This document shows, one piece after another, positions 33,399-42,540 of a DNA stretch of 64,000 nucleotides (position 1 is its first letter; the number at the start of each line of letters is the position of its first letter). The notes below the pieces were generated by a model. That model searched no databases and was not told the origin of the DNA. It saw only the letters and a list, made by a program, of their open reading frames with translations. Position numbers and translations under genes: made by a program. Origin of the DNA: an uncultured Eubacteriales bacterium (GTDB taxonomy: Bacteria > Bacillota > Clostridia > Oscillospirales > Acutalibacteraceae); the NCBI GenBank assembly GCA_900318495.1, contig ONLA01000004.1:50862-114861 (forward strand). Direction: 5' to 3'.

Positions 33399-33971
33399 GT
33401 GAAAAAGGCAACTATAGGATTTGCCATGTGCGGTTCCTTTTGCACCTTTTCAAAAGCTTTTGAGCAAATGAAAAAGCTTGCGGACAGCGGTTTTGATATC
33501 ATTCCGATAATGTCTGACAATGCGTTCTCAACCGACACCCGCTTCGGCAAAGCTGAGGATATGGTAAAAAAGGCAGAAGAAATCAGCGGAAAAAAGGTTA
33601 TCGCTTCCGTCACCGGAGCCGAACCCATAGGCCCTAAAAATATGTGCGACCTTCTTGTAATCGCTCCCTGTACGGGCAACACTTTGGCAAAGCTTGCAAA
33701 CGGCGTAACAGACACCCCTGTTACAATGGCGGCTAAATCGCACCTCAGAGTATTAAAGCCCGTATTGCTGTGCGCGGCAACAAACGACGCGCTCGGCGCT
33801 TCCGCCCAGAATATAGGCAGACTGCTGAACACTAAGAACATCTATTTTGTACCGCTAAAACAGGACGACCCCGAAAAGAAGCCTAATTCGCTTGTGGCTG
33901 ATTTTTCCGGGCTTGAAGCCTGTGTAATAAACGCGTTGGCAGGCAAACAAACCCAGCCTGTTTTTTACTGA
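33399..33971 (+). CDS. dpaB: Dipicolinate synthase subunit B
   Basis: 190 residues, a flavoprotein-like (HFCD) fold. 'TIGFAMCGSFCTFSKAFEQM' at the N-terminus and 'LLVIAPCTGNTLAKLANGVTDTPVTMAAKSHLR' near 85 (in pieces) are the SpoVFB signatures. It uses GTG after AAGGAGGTGAACGG, 27 bases after dpaA. Together they form the usual two-gene unit. Confidence 0.94.
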   Translation: MKKATIGFAMCGSFCTFSKAFEQMKKLADSGFDIIPIMSDNAFSTDTRFGKAEDMVKKAEEISGKKVIASVTGAEPIGPKNMCDLLVIAPCTGNTLAKLANGVTDTPVTMAAKSHLRVLKPVLLCAATNDALGASAQNIGRLLNTKNIYFVPLKQDDPEKKPNSLVADFSGLEACVINALAGKQTQPVFY

Positions 33972-33980
33972 TTAAGCAAC

Positions 33981-34019
33981 AGCCGGTTCATAAACAAAAG
34001 GTTTTGAACCGGCTTTTTG
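33981..34019 (+). terminator. Intrinsic terminator after dpaB
   Basis: Ten perfect pairs (AGCCGGTTCA with TGAACCGGCT) and TTTTTG. Confidence 0.88.
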
Positions 34020-34063
34020 TTATGTAAATTTGTTATGTAATAAAATAAAATAATTAACGGGTA

Positions 34064-34092
34064 TTGATACAACAGTATTTTTGTGCTAAAAT
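34064..34092 (+). promoter_or_regulatory. Promoter of the zinc-ribbon protein gene
   Basis: TTGATA (34064-34069), 17 bases, TAAAAT (34087-34092). Confidence 0.6.
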
Positions 34093-34125
34093 AATTTTAT
34101 TATGATAACATAACGGAGAACAGAT

Positions 34126-34620
34126 ATGAAATATTGTAACAAATGCAAGCGCACCTATGATGATTCACAGGAACGCTGTACAAAATGCAAAAACAAAAGA
34201 CCATTATCAGAGATAACCGATGAAAACACTCCCGTTTATCTAATCTCAGCCGACGGCTTTGAACGCGAAAGAATTCAGGCAGCGCTGTCAGATAACGGAG
34301 TCCCAAACGACAGCGTAATAAGGGAAGAGGACGTTGCCCCGGAGGTAATAAAGGGCTACAGTTCATCGTGGAGGGATATTCTTGTTCCTTATTCGGCATA
34401 TGATAAAGCTTATGATATTTGCATAGGCATAGGCGCGATTAAACCCGAAGGCGAGGTCAAAATACTTGATGAAGAACCTCAGGAGGAATTCGAGGAAATG
34501 CCGCCCGCAAAGCGCGCCACGGTAAAGGTAATTTCTGCAATATTGTTTATAATAATAGCCGCGCTGGTCATTTTCGGTACGGATGCCATCACCGGCTTTA
34601 TTAAAGGTTTATTTCAGTAA
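34126..34620 (+). CDS. Zinc-ribbon membrane protein with DUF2007-like domain
   Basis: 164 residues. An N-terminal zinc ribbon (CNKC...CTKC, residues 4-21), a middle domain beginning 'PVYLISADGFERERIQAALSDNGVP' in pieces that resembles DUF2007/PII-like 'putative signal transducing' domains, an acidic linker, and one C-terminal membrane helix (about 134-155). The topology suggests a cytoplasmic sensor tethered to the membrane; no function is known. GGAG precedes the ATG. Followed after 26 bases by metY, with which it may be co-transcribed. Confidence 0.65.
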   Translation: MKYCNKCKRTYDDSQERCTKCKNKRPLSEITDENTPVYLISADGFERERIQAALSDNGVPNDSVIREEDVAPEVIKGYSSSWRDILVPYSAYDKAYDICIGIGAIKPEGEVKILDEEPQEEFEEMPPAKRATVKVISAILFIIIAALVIFGTDAITGFIKGLFQ

Positions 34621-34646
34621 AAATTTCCAGAAAGGAATTATAACAT

Positions 34647-35918
34647 ATGAAAGTTGAAACAAAATGCCTTCACGAAGGCTACGAACCTAAAAACGGCGAA
34701 GCAAGACAGCTTCCTATCTATCAGAGCACTACATGGAAATATGCCTCAAGCGATGCGATGGGCAGACTTTTTGACTTAGAGGACTCGGGGTATTTTTACA
34801 CACGCCTTCAAAATCCTACAAACGATTTGGTCGCGGCAAAAATCGCGGCTCTTGAAGGCGGCGTTGCCGGAATGTTAACCTCAAGCGGACAGGCGGCAAA
34901 CTTTTTTGCGCTGTTCAACATCTGTGAAAGCGGAAGTCATATCATCGCGTCTTCTTCAATCTACGGCGGTACATACAACCTTCTCGGCGTAACTATGAAG
35001 AAGATGGGGATTGACGTAACCTTTATTGACCAGGATATGCCCGAGGAAGAGCTTGATAAGCTCTTTAGGGACAATACCCGCGCCGTTTTCGGCGAGACAA
35101 TTACAAATCCCACGGTTTCGGTATTTGATATAGAAAAATTTGCGCGTATAGCTCACAAGCACGGAGTTCCGCTTATTGTAGACAACACCTTCGCCACTCC
35201 CGTAAATTGCCGCCCGATTGAATGGGGAGCCGATATTGTTACACATTCCACAACAAAGTATATGGACGGTCACGCCGTTGGCGTAGGCGGAGCTATTGTT
35301 GACAGCGGAAACTTTGACTGGATGGCGCACGCCGACAAATTCCCCGGACTTACAACTCCCGACGAAAGCTATCACGGACTTGTCTATGCCGAAAAATTCG
35401 GCAAGCTTGCGTACATAACCAAGGCAACTTCTCAGCTTATGCGCGACCTCGGTTCCATCCAGTCGCCGCAAAACGCGTTTTACCTTAACACGGGATTGGA
35501 ATCGCTTCACGTGCGTATGGACAGACACTGTGAAAACGCGCTTAAAATTGCAAAGTTCCTCAGCGGACACGAAAAGGTTGCCTGGATTGACTATCCCGAC
35601 CTTGAGGACAACAAGTATCATGAGCTTGCGAAAAAATATCTTCCCAACGGTTCGTGCGGCGTAATGGCTTTTGCGGTTAAGGGCGGCAGAGACAAGGCTA
35701 TTGAATTTATGGACAGCCTGAAGCTTGTCACAATCGCTACTCATGTTGCCGACGCTCGCACCTGCCTGCTGCACCCGGCAAGCCACACCCACCGTCAGCT
35801 CAGCGATGAGCAGCTGCGTGAAGCAGGCGTAGCGCCCGACCTTATCCGTCTTTCCGTTGGCCTTGAAAACGCCGACGACCTTATCGAAGACTTAACACAG
35901 GCGCTCGAAAAAATATAA
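34647..35918 (+). CDS. metY: O-acetylhomoserine sulfhydrylase (Cys/Met metabolism PLP enzyme)
   Basis: 423 residues, the length typical of MetY/CysD rather than the ~390 of cystathionine synthases. Makes homocysteine from O-acetylhomoserine and sulfide. 'LPIYQSTTWKY', 'YFYTRLQNPTNDLVAAKIAALEGG', and the PLP lysine in 'ADIVTHSTTKYMDGHAVGVGG' near 205 are in place, as is 'HPASHTHRQLSDEQLREAGV' near the C-terminus. AAAGGA precedes the ATG. No SAM riboswitch or T-box is visible in the short upstream gap. Confidence 0.94.
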   Translation: MKVETKCLHEGYEPKNGEARQLPIYQSTTWKYASSDAMGRLFDLEDSGYFYTRLQNPTNDLVAAKIAALEGGVAGMLTSSGQAANFFALFNICESGSHIIASSSIYGGTYNLLGVTMKKMGIDVTFIDQDMPEEELDKLFRDNTRAVFGETITNPTVSVFDIEKFARIAHKHGVPLIVDNTFATPVNCRPIEWGADIVTHSTTKYMDGHAVGVGGAIVDSGNFDWMAHADKFPGLTTPDESYHGLVYAEKFGKLAYITKATSQLMRDLGSIQSPQNAFYLNTGLESLHVRMDRHCENALKIAKFLSGHEKVAWIDYPDLEDNKYHELAKKYLPNGSCGVMAFAVKGGRDKAIEFMDSLKLVTIATHVADARTCLLHPASHTHRQLSDEQLREAGVAPDLIRLSVGLENADDLIEDLTQALEKI

Positions 35919-35948
35919 AAAAGCACCTATTGCCGGGGAGGAAAAACA

Positions 35949-36650
35949 ATGTCGAACCTTGTATCAGCAATCATCGTCGCTGCGGGAAGCTCAACGCGTA
36001 TGGGAACAGGCGACAGTAAACAGTTTATTCCGCTTTTGGGAAAGCCCTCAATCTTGTACACCCTAAAGGCTTTTCAGGACAGCGAACCGGTAGACGAAAT
36101 AATTGTTGTCTGCCGCGAGCAGGATTCTTTAAGAATTAAGGAGCTTGCCGGGCAAAACGGAATTACCAAGCTCGCAAACCTTGTAAACGGCGGGGACAGC
36201 CGGGCACAAAGTGTTAAAAACGGAATAAGCGCTGTAAGTCCTTATTCAAAATATCTTGCTATACACGACGGAGCGCGTCCGCTTATTTCTAAAGAAGAAA
36301 TAAATACTGTTATCGAAAAAGCTTTGGAAACCGGCGCCGCTACTCTCGGCACTCCGGTAACCGACACGGTTAAGATTGTTAACGAAGATAACATTATTGT
36401 CGGCACGCCTGCGCGCCATACACTCAGGGCTGTTCAAACTCCGCAGGTTTTCAACCGTGAAATGTATGAATTCGCGCTTGATAAGGCAGGGGATGAGCTC
36501 GACAAATTTACAGACGACTGTTCGCTGATTGAAAATATGGGCGTTCAAATTGAAATTGTCGGGGGAAGCGCCGAAAATATAAAATTAACCACACCGATTG
36601 ATATAATTATCGCGGAGGCAATATTAAAACGCAGAAAGCAGGAAATTTAA
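35949..36650 (+). CDS. ispD: 2-C-methyl-D-erythritol 4-phosphate cytidylyltransferase
   Basis: 233 residues. Third step of the MEP isoprenoid pathway. '[21 protein letters not shown]' is the CTP-binding loop with Arg and Lys, '[10 protein letters not shown]' near 103 and 'AVQTPQVF' near 163 are the family motifs. GGGGAGG precedes the ATG. Its stop overlaps the ispF start (TAATG), so they are translationally coupled. A gap of 30 bases from metY suggests a shared transcript. Confidence 0.96.
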   Translation: MSNLVSAIIVAAGSSTRMGTGDSKQFIPLLGKPSILYTLKAFQDSEPVDEIIVVCREQDSLRIKELAGQNGITKLANLVNGGDSRAQSVKNGISAVSPYSKYLAIHDGARPLISKEEINTVIEKALETGAATLGTPVTDTVKIVNEDNIIVGTPARHTLRAVQTPQVFNREMYEFALDKAGDELDKFTDDCSLIENMGVQIEIVGGSAENIKLTTPIDIIIAEAILKRRKQEI

Positions 36651-37117
36651 TGAGAATAGGACACGGATACGACGTTCATAAATTTGCCGAAAACAGAAAG
36701 CTGATATTAGGCGGAACAGAAATCCCTTACGAACTCGGCTTGCTCGGTCACTCAGACGCGGATGTATTGCTTCACGCAATCTCCGACGCTTTGTTGGGCG
36801 CGGCTGCTCTCGGCGATATCGGTCAGCATTTTCCCGACACCGACGAAAAGTATAAGGGCGCTGACAGTCTTGTGCTTTTGAGCGAGGTTTGTAATATTCT
36901 TTCAAAGAATAATTATAGCATTGTAAATATTGATTCCACCGTTATCGCACAAAAGCCTAAGCTAATGGCTTATATACCTCAAATGCGCGCGAATATTGCC
37001 AAAGCCTGCGGAATTGATATTTCCCGCGTAAGCGTAAAGGCGACTACCGAGGAAAAACTCGGCTTCACCGGCAGACTTGAGGGCATCTCCGCTCACGCGG
37101 TTTGTCTTATTGAATAA
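36650..37117 (+). CDS. ispF: 2-C-methyl-D-erythritol 2,4-cyclodiphosphate synthase
   Basis: 155 residues, normal length. Forms the cyclic diphosphate of the MEP pathway. '[11 protein letters not shown]' carries the zinc-binding Asp and His, '[34 protein letters not shown]' (in pieces) and '[15 protein letters not shown]' are complete. Starts within the ispD stop. Downstream hairpin at 37127-37158. Confidence 0.97.
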   Translation: MRIGHGYDVHKFAENRKLILGGTEIPYELGLLGHSDADVLLHAISDALLGAAALGDIGQHFPDTDEKYKGADSLVLLSEVCNILSKNNYSIVNIDSTVIAQKPKLMAYIPQMRANIAKACGIDISRVSVKATTEEKLGFTGRLEGISAHAVCLIE

Positions 37118-37126
37118 CATAAAATC

Positions 37127-37158
37127 AACACCTCGTTCATAACATTGAATGAGGTGTT
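37127..37158 (+). promoter_or_regulatory. Hairpin that sequesters the Shine-Dalgarno of the carboxypeptidase gene
   Basis: Thirteen pairs (37127-37139 with 37146-37158, one G-T) around a 6-base loop. The 3' arm contains the GAGGTG ribosome site for ATG 37164, and the sequence ends ATTTT, so it can act as a terminator of ispDF, a translation block, or both. Confidence 0.65.
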
Positions 37159-37163
37159 ATTTT

Positions 37164-38303
37164 ATGATAAAAAAATCTTTTATTTCGGTGTTTTTGTCAT
37201 TGCTGCTGACGTTTATTCCTGCCATTACCGTCAGCGCTGCTGAAACCGTGTCGGTGTCCGCTCCTGCGGCGGTGCTTATGGAAGCTTCTACCGGTAAAAT
37301 TCTTTATGAGAAAAATCCGCACGAAAAGCGCCCTTGCGCTTCAATCACAAAGGTAATGACATTAATCCTTGTTTTTGAAGCAATTGACAGCGGCAAGCTA
37401 AAGCTCAGCGACACAATTACGGCTTCGGAACACGCGGCGTCTATGGGAGGCAGCGACATTTGGCTTGAACCGGGCGAAAGTATGACTGCCGGCGATATGA
37501 TAAAGGCAACTGTAGTTGCGTCGGCAAACGACGCGGCGGTCGCGTTGGCGGAAAAAATCAGCGGCAGCGAGGAAAGCTTTGTAAACCAAATGAATCAAAA
37601 GGCAAAAAAGCTGGGTATGAAGGACACGGTTTTCAAGAACTGCAATGGACTTGACGAGGAAGGACACATAACCTCCGCTTATGACGTTGCGGTTATGTCG
37701 CGCGAGCTCATAAAGCACAAAAAGGTGTTCGATTATACATCAGTTTGGCTTGACTGGCTCCGAAACGGAGAAACACAGATTGTCAATACCAATAAGCTGC
37801 TCAAAAGCTATAGCGGCATAACCGGACTTAAAACAGGCACGACCGACGACGCCGGCTGCTGCATTTCCGCAACCGCCGAGCGTGACGGGATGGGACTTAT
37901 TGCCGTTGTCCTCGGCGCAGACACAGGCAAACAGCGTTTTGCGGACGCGGCTGCTCTGCTTGATTACGGCTTCGCTAATTATGCTTATAAAGAATTAAAG
38001 CCCCCGAAAAACATTCCGGATTCAGTAAAAGTGAACGGAGGAATGGCTGCCAAAGCCCAAATTAACTGTACGGTCAGCGGCGGAATAATAATGAATAAAT
38101 CAAGTATGGATGAGGTTCAGATAAGTATAGATGTTCCCGGAGAGCTTGAAGCGCCTGTTAATAAGGATCAAAAAATCGGCTCTGTTAAGTATAAAGCGGG
38201 GAACGAAGAACGTTCGTTTGATATAACAACTGAGGAAGCGGTCAAAAAAACAGGATTCGGGCTGATATTTGCTGAAATTTTTGACTCTTTACTTACCTTG
38301 TAA
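37164..38303 (+). CDS. D-alanyl-D-alanine carboxypeptidase (serine-type PBP5 family)
   Basis: 379 residues. A signal peptide (1-24, ending 'VSA') then an S11 peptidase: 'CASITKVMTL' (SxxK) near 57, 'SAN' near 115 and 'LKTGTTDDAG' (KTG) near 220, then the C-terminal beta domain. Trims the pentapeptide stem of peptidoglycan; DacB/DacF-like, possibly spore-related but sequence does not decide. ATG 37164 is the start, seven bases after GAGGTG; five codons upstream another start in frame lacks a ribosome site. The C-terminus ends in a short hydrophobic/amphipathic helix ('FGLIFAEIFDSLLTL'). Confidence 0.9.
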   Translation: MIKKSFISVFLSLLLTFIPAITVSAAETVSVSAPAAVLMEASTGKILYEKNPHEKRPCASITKVMTLILVFEAIDSGKLKLSDTITASEHAASMGGSDIWLEPGESMTAGDMIKATVVASANDAAVALAEKISGSEESFVNQMNQKAKKLGMKDTVFKNCNGLDEEGHITSAYDVAVMSRELIKHKKVFDYTSVWLDWLRNGETQIVNTNKLLKSYSGITGLKTGTTDDAGCCISATAERDGMGLIAVVLGADTGKQRFADAAALLDYGFANYAYKELKPPKNIPDSVKVNGGMAAKAQINCTVSGGIIMNKSSMDEVQISIDVPGELEAPVNKDQKIGSVKYKAGNEERSFDITTEEAVKKTGFGLIFAEIFDSLLTL

Positions 38304-38356
38304 GCTGTATTCTCGGTATATTAAGACAGGTTAATAAAAAATATGCCGAAAACAGC

Positions 38357-38385
38357 TTGAAATTATCCGAGCTCTGTTGTATAAT
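38357..38385 (+). promoter_or_regulatory. Promoter of pgi
   Basis: TTGAAA (38357-38362), 17 bases, TATAAT (38380-38385). Confidence 0.7.
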
Positions 38386-38417
38386 AATACAATAAAGCAT
38401 TATGGAGGAAAGTGTAT

Positions 38418-39755
38418 ATGGCTACAAAGCTGACAGATAAGTATTTGAAAGATTTTATCGCCGAGCATGAGTACGCCGGAGTTGCCGAAGAAGTAAAGGC
38501 GGCTCACAAGGCGTTGCATAACGGCACAGGGCTCGGCAATGATTTTATCGGATGGCTCAACCTGCCGACTGACTATGACAAGGAAGAGTTTGCCCGCATT
38601 AAGGCAGCCGCGGATAAAATCAAGAAGAATTCCGACGTATTCATCGTAATCGGCATCGGCGGTTCTTACCTCGGCGCACGCGCCGCGATTGAATTTCTTA
38701 CATCGCAAAATTACAACCTTACCTGCAAGGACACTCCGCAGATTTTCTTCACCGGTAACTCAATCAGTTCATCGGCGCTTGCTGAAATTATGGAGCTTTG
38801 CGAAGGCAAGGATGTTTCGGTTAATATGATTTCAAAGTCAGGCACAACAACCGAGCCTGCAATCGCGTTCCGCGTATTCCGCGAAATGCTCGAGAATAAA
38901 TACGGCAAGGAAGGCGCCCGCGAGCGTATCTTCTGCACCACTGACAAGGCTCGCGGCACACTCAAGGCTCTTGCGGACGAGGAAGGCTACGAAACCTTTG
39001 TTGTACCCGACGACGTAGGAGGACGTTTTTCGGTTCTCACAGCAGTAGGACTTCTTCCGATTGCGGTATCAGGCGCCGACATCGACGCTCTTATGCAGGG
39101 CGCTCAGACTGCTCAGAAAGAGCTTGACAACGACGACGTAATGACAAATGACTGCTACAAGTACGCCGCGATCCGCAACATCCTTTACCGCAAGGGTAAA
39201 ACAATGGAGGTTATGGTTTCCTACGAGCCTGCCTATACAATGATGGCGGAATGGTTCAAGCAGCTTTACGGTGAAAGCGAAGGCAAGGATAACAAGGGCA
39301 TTTTCCCGGCAAGCGTTATCTTCTCAACCGACCTTCACTCGCTCGGTCAGTACATTCAGGACGGCAGACGAACAATGTTTGAAACTGTTGTTCTTTTTGA
39401 TAAATGTAAAAAAGAGGTTACTCTGGGTACAGATCCCACAAACGTTGACGGTCTTAATTTCCTTTCCGGAAAAACAATGGGCTTCGTCAACCAAAAGGCA
39501 TTTGAGGGTACGGTTCTTGCTCACAACGACGGCGGTGTTCCAAACGTTGTAATCAACGTTCCTGAAATGAACGAATCAGAGCTTGGTTACCTCATTTATT
39601 TCTTCGAGAAGTCCTGCGCAATTTCAGGCTATATGCTCGGTGTTAATCCGTTCAACCAGCCCGGCGTTGAAAGCTACAAGAAGAATATGTTTGCTCTTCT
39701 CGGCAAACCCGGCTATGAGGATCAAAAAGCGGCTCTTGAGGCAAGACTCAGCTAA
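38418..39755 (+). CDS. pgi: Glucose-6-phosphate isomerase
   Basis: 445 residues, the shorter Firmicute form. Interconverts glucose and fructose 6-phosphate. '[20 protein letters not shown]' near 74, '[14 protein letters not shown]' near 138, '[17 protein letters not shown]' near 195 and the catalytic region '[20 protein letters not shown]' near 300 are present. ATG 38418 lies eight bases after GGAGGA; the in-frame GTG two codons earlier would leave a spacing of two. Followed after 33 bases by a P-loop protein. Confidence 0.96.
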   Translation: MATKLTDKYLKDFIAEHEYAGVAEEVKAAHKALHNGTGLGNDFIGWLNLPTDYDKEEFARIKAAADKIKKNSDVFIVIGIGGSYLGARAAIEFLTSQNYNLTCKDTPQIFFTGNSISSSALAEIMELCEGKDVSVNMISKSGTTTEPAIAFRVFREMLENKYGKEGARERIFCTTDKARGTLKALADEEGYETFVVPDDVGGRFSVLTAVGLLPIAVSGADIDALMQGAQTAQKELDNDDVMTNDCYKYAAIRNILYRKGKTMEVMVSYEPAYTMMAEWFKQLYGESEGKDNKGIFPASVIFSTDLHSLGQYIQDGRRTMFETVVLFDKCKKEVTLGTDPTNVDGLNFLSGKTMGFVNQKAFEGTVLAHNDGGVPNVVINVPEMNESELGYLIYFFEKSCAISGYMLGVNPFNQPGVESYKKNMFALLGKPGYEDQKAALEARLS

Positions 39756-39788
39756 TCTCGCAATGTAAAAATTTCGGAGGTAATAATT

Positions 39789-40205
39789 ATGGTTACTTTA
39801 CTTATCGGTAAAAAAGGTACAGGCAAAACAAAAAAATTAATTCAGCTTGCTAACGAAGCTGTCGCGGCTTCCTCGGGCAATGTTGTAGTAATCGAAAAGG
39901 GAGCAAAGCTCACTTACGACGTAACCCACAAGGCAAGACTTATCGACACAGAGCAGTATGATATTTCAGGCTACAAAATGCTTTACGGCTTTATCAGCGG
40001 CATTTGTGCGGGCAACTACGATGTTACAGACATTCTTGTTGACTCAACCTTCAAGATTTGCAAGGAAGGCATCGACGGTCTTGAGGATTTCACAAAAGAG
40101 CTTCAAAATCTTTCCGAAACCACTTCAACAAATATTGTAGTGCTCATTTCGGCTGATGAGGCTGACATTCCCGAGTCAATTAACGCAATCTGCCAGAAGG
40201 TTTAA
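39789..40205 (+). CDS. Small P-loop protein of unknown role
   Basis: 138 residues. Walker A 'IGKKGTGKTKKLI' at the N-terminus and a Walker B-like 'DVTDILVDSTFKI' near 80; no helicase, kinase or secretion-ATPase motifs follow. Similar short proteins are common in Clostridia and sometimes carry a PilT-like annotation that the sequence does not support. TCGGAGG precedes the ATG. Behind pgi in a likely two-gene transcript, and before a strong terminator. Confidence 0.7.
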   Translation: MVTLLIGKKGTGKTKKLIQLANEAVAASSGNVVVIEKGAKLTYDVTHKARLIDTEQYDISGYKMLYGFISGICAGNYDVTDILVDSTFKICKEGIDGLEDFTKELQNLSETTSTNIVVLISADEADIPESINAICQKV

Positions 40206-40227
40206 TCAAATAATAACAGTATAATCA

Positions 40228-40265
40228 AAGCAACCGGTTCATTTTTGCTTGTGAATCGGTTGCTT
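40228..40265 (+). terminator. Intrinsic terminator
   Basis: Fourteen pairs (40228-40241 with 40252-40265, one G-T), then T-rich sequence. Confidence 0.85.
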
Positions 40266-40342
40266 ATTATTCTTTTTGAGAATTATAACACAATATATGC
40301 CGTAAAAAATGAAAAAACTCCGCAATTTATCGAATTTTTCGG

Positions 40343-40371
40343 TTGACAAAGGGGAAAACCTTTTGTATAAT
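40343..40371 (+). promoter_or_regulatory. Perfect promoter of yceD-rpmF
   Basis: TTGACA (40343-40348), 17 bases, TATAAT (40366-40371). Confidence 0.85.
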
Positions 40372-40435
40372 AATAAACAGCGTTTTAATATATGTGTATG
40401 CGTATCGGAGGTTTCCGTGAATTCGAGGTGCGGCT

Positions 40436-40933
40436 ATGCTTTTTGAATTAAAGTCTGTTTTCTTAAACGATGGAGAAGAAAAGGAGCTAACTTATCAGCT
40501 TGATATCTCGGACATTGAAATCGACGGAGCCTATCCTTTTAAAGCTCCGGTAACCGTTAACGCGGCTGCCTCAAACAGAGCAAGCCTTGTTACTCTTACG
40601 CTCAGCTGCAGCTTTGATTATCAGCGTAGCTGCGACCGGTGCGGTGAAGAGTGCAGCACAGTGCAAACTCCGGTTTTCACTCACAAGCTTGCGCAGACTC
40701 TGGTTGACGAAGGCAACGACGATTATATTGAAACACCTGATTTTTCAATTGAGCTTGATGAGGTTGTCATTTCCGACATCCTTCTGTCGCTTCCTCAAAA
40801 GTTTTTGTGCAGCGAGGACTGCAAGGGACTTTGTCCCAAATGCGGCAAAAACCTTAATTTTGGCGATTGCGGCTGCGACAAACGGGAAATTGACCCAAGG
40901 CTCGAGATCCTAAAACAGCTTATGGAAGATTAA
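40436..40933 (+). CDS. yceD: DUF177/YceD-family protein
   Basis: 165 residues. YceD proteins are coupled to rpmF in most bacteria; proposed to help 23S rRNA or ribosome biogenesis. 'YQRSCDRCGEECSTV' near 62 and 'FLCSEDCKGLCPKCGKNLNFGDCGC' near 122 (in pieces) give two Cys pairs typical of the family. A GAGGTG lies upstream of ATG 40436. First gene of the transcript with rpmF 25 bases downstream. Confidence 0.92.
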   Translation: MLFELKSVFLNDGEEKELTYQLDISDIEIDGAYPFKAPVTVNAAASNRASLVTLTLSCSFDYQRSCDRCGEECSTVQTPVFTHKLAQTLVDEGNDDYIETPDFSIELDEVVISDILLSLPQKFLCSEDCKGLCPKCGKNLNFGDCGCDKREIDPRLEILKQLMED

Positions 40934-40957
40934 CACACATATAAGGAGGTCTTTGTA

Positions 40958-41143
40958 ATGGCAGTACCTAAGAGAAAAACATCACACGCAAGAAAGAGCT
41001 CAAGACGTTCAACTGTATGGAAGCTCAACGCTCCCACACTTACAACTTGCCCCAACTGCGGCGAGCTTACTGCGGCTCATAAGGCTTGCAGCAACTGCGG
41101 TATGTATAACGGCAGACAGGTTATCGTTCAGAAGGACGCGTAA
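40958..41143 (+). CDS. rpmF: 50S ribosomal protein L32
   Basis: 61 residues. 'MAVPKRKTSHARKSSRRS' is the L32 start; two Cys pairs (CPNCG and CSNCG) make this the zinc-binding type. AAGGAGG precedes the ATG. Followed by a terminator. Confidence 0.98.
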   Translation: MAVPKRKTSHARKSSRRSTVWKLNAPTLTTCPNCGELTAAHKACSNCGMYNGRQVIVQKDA

Positions 41144-41163
41144 TCTTAAGTTATGAACAAGAT

Positions 41164-41192
41164 GGGCGACAGCTTGCTGTTGCCCTGTTTTT
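41164..41192 (+). terminator. Intrinsic terminator after rpmF
   Basis: GGGCGACA/TGTTGCCC (41164-41171 with 41178-41185, one G-T), loop GCTTGC, then TGTTTTTC. Confidence 0.75.
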
Positions 41193-41217
41193 CTATCTGT
41201 TTAAAGAAGGTGATAGC

Positions 41218-42540
41218 ATGAACAAACCCGTTGTTGCCATCGTCGGAAGACCAAACGTTGGCAAAAGCACCTTATTCAATAAGCTTATCGGTCAGCGAAT
41301 GTCAATCGTTGACGACACGCCGGGCGTAACGCGCGACAGAATTTACGGCGAGGCGGAATGGCTGGGCAAAAGCTTTTTTGTTGTTGATACCGGCGGAATC
41401 GAGCCAAAAAGCGATGATGTAATTTTATCTCAAATGCGCCGCCAAGCTCAGCTCGCTATCGACACAGCAAACGTTATTATTCTTGTGACCGACTGCAAAA
41501 GCGGTATGGTCGCTACCGATATGGACGTTGCCCGGATGCTTCAAAAATCCGGCAAGCCCGTTGTTGTCTGCGTAAATAAATGCGACACCGTAGGCGAACC
41601 TTCGATGGATTTTTACGAGTTTTACAACCTCGGAATGGGCGATCCCGTTCAGGTTTCGGCAATTCACGGCCACGGCACGGGCGACTTGCTCGACCGCTGC
41701 TTTGAGTATATGAGCTTTGACGATGAACCCGGCATTGACGAAACAGTTATCAACGTAGCTGTAATCGGCAAACCGAACGCGGGAAAATCTTCGCTGATCA
41801 ATAAAATTACAAACGAGGAACGCTGCATAGTTTCCGATATTGCGGGCACAACGCGCGACACTATCGACACACTTATCGAGAATGACTTCGGCAAGTTCAA
41901 TTTTACTGATACTGCGGGTCTTCGCCGTCAAAGCCGAATATATGACGATATCGAAAAATACAGCATAATCCGCGCAAAAATGGCAATTGAACGCAGCGAC
42001 GTGTGCGTAATAATGATTGACGCGACCGAAGGAATTACCGAGCAGGATACCAAGGTTGCCGGTCTTGCGCACGAAGCAGGGCGCGCGTGTGTAATCGCCG
42101 TTAACAAATGGGACGCAATTGAAAAGAATGACAAAACAATGAACGAGTTTCGCAAGAAGCTTGACACGGACTTTGCTTTTATGTCTTACGCTCCTCAGGT
42201 ATTCATTTCGGCAAAAACAGGCTTGCGCATTGATAAGCTTTTCGAAAACATCGTAATGGCTAACGAAAATGCTGCCCTGAGAATAAGAACAGGTATGTTA
42301 AACGAGCTTTTGGCTCAGGCGACAACGCGTGTTCAGCCTCCGTCCGACAAGGGCAGAAGACTTAAAATATTTTATATGACTCAGGCTTCGGTAAAGCCGC
42401 CGACTTTTGTTTTCTTTTGCAACGACGCCGAGCTTTTCCATTTTTCATACCGCCGTTATCTTGAAAACCGAATTCGCGAGGCGTTCGGACTTGAAGGAAC
42501 ACCCGTAAAAATTGTAGTAAGAGAAAGGGGAGAGAAGTAA
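41218..42540 (+). CDS. der: Ribosome-assembly GTPase Der (EngA)
   Basis: 440 residues with two tandem GTPase domains and a KH-like C-terminus: 'GRPNVGKSTLFNKL' with 'DTPGVTRDR' and 'NKCD'; 'GKPNAGKSSLINKI' near 182 with 'DTAGLRRQ' and 'NKWD' near 296. Der is needed for 50S maturation. AAGGTGA precedes ATG 41218. Its TAA overlaps the start of plsY (TAATG). Confidence 0.97.
   Translation: MNKPVVAIVGRPNVGKSTLFNKLIGQRMSIVDDTPGVTRDRIYGEAEWLGKSFFVVDTGGIEPKSDDVILSQMRRQAQLAIDTANVIILVTDCKSGMVATDMDVARMLQKSGKPVVVCVNKCDTVGEPSMDFYEFYNLGMGDPVQVSAIHGHGTGDLLDRCFEYMSFDDEPGIDETVINVAVIGKPNAGKSSLINKITNEERCIVSDIAGTTRDTIDTLIENDFGKFNFTDTAGLRRQSRIYDDIEKYSIIRAKMAIERSDVCVIMIDATEGITEQDTKVAGLAHEAGRACVIAVNKWDAIEKNDKTMNEFRKKLDTDFAFMSYAPQVFISAKTGLRIDKLFENIVMANENAALRIRTGMLNELLAQATTRVQPPSDKGRRLKIFYMTQASVKPPTFVFFCNDAELFHFSYRRYLENRIREAFGLEGTPVKIVVRERGEK

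Noticed and set aside
34956-35792. 278-codon minus-strand frame opposite metY
   Set aside because: Shadow of the PLP enzyme gene; no family features, no ribosome site.
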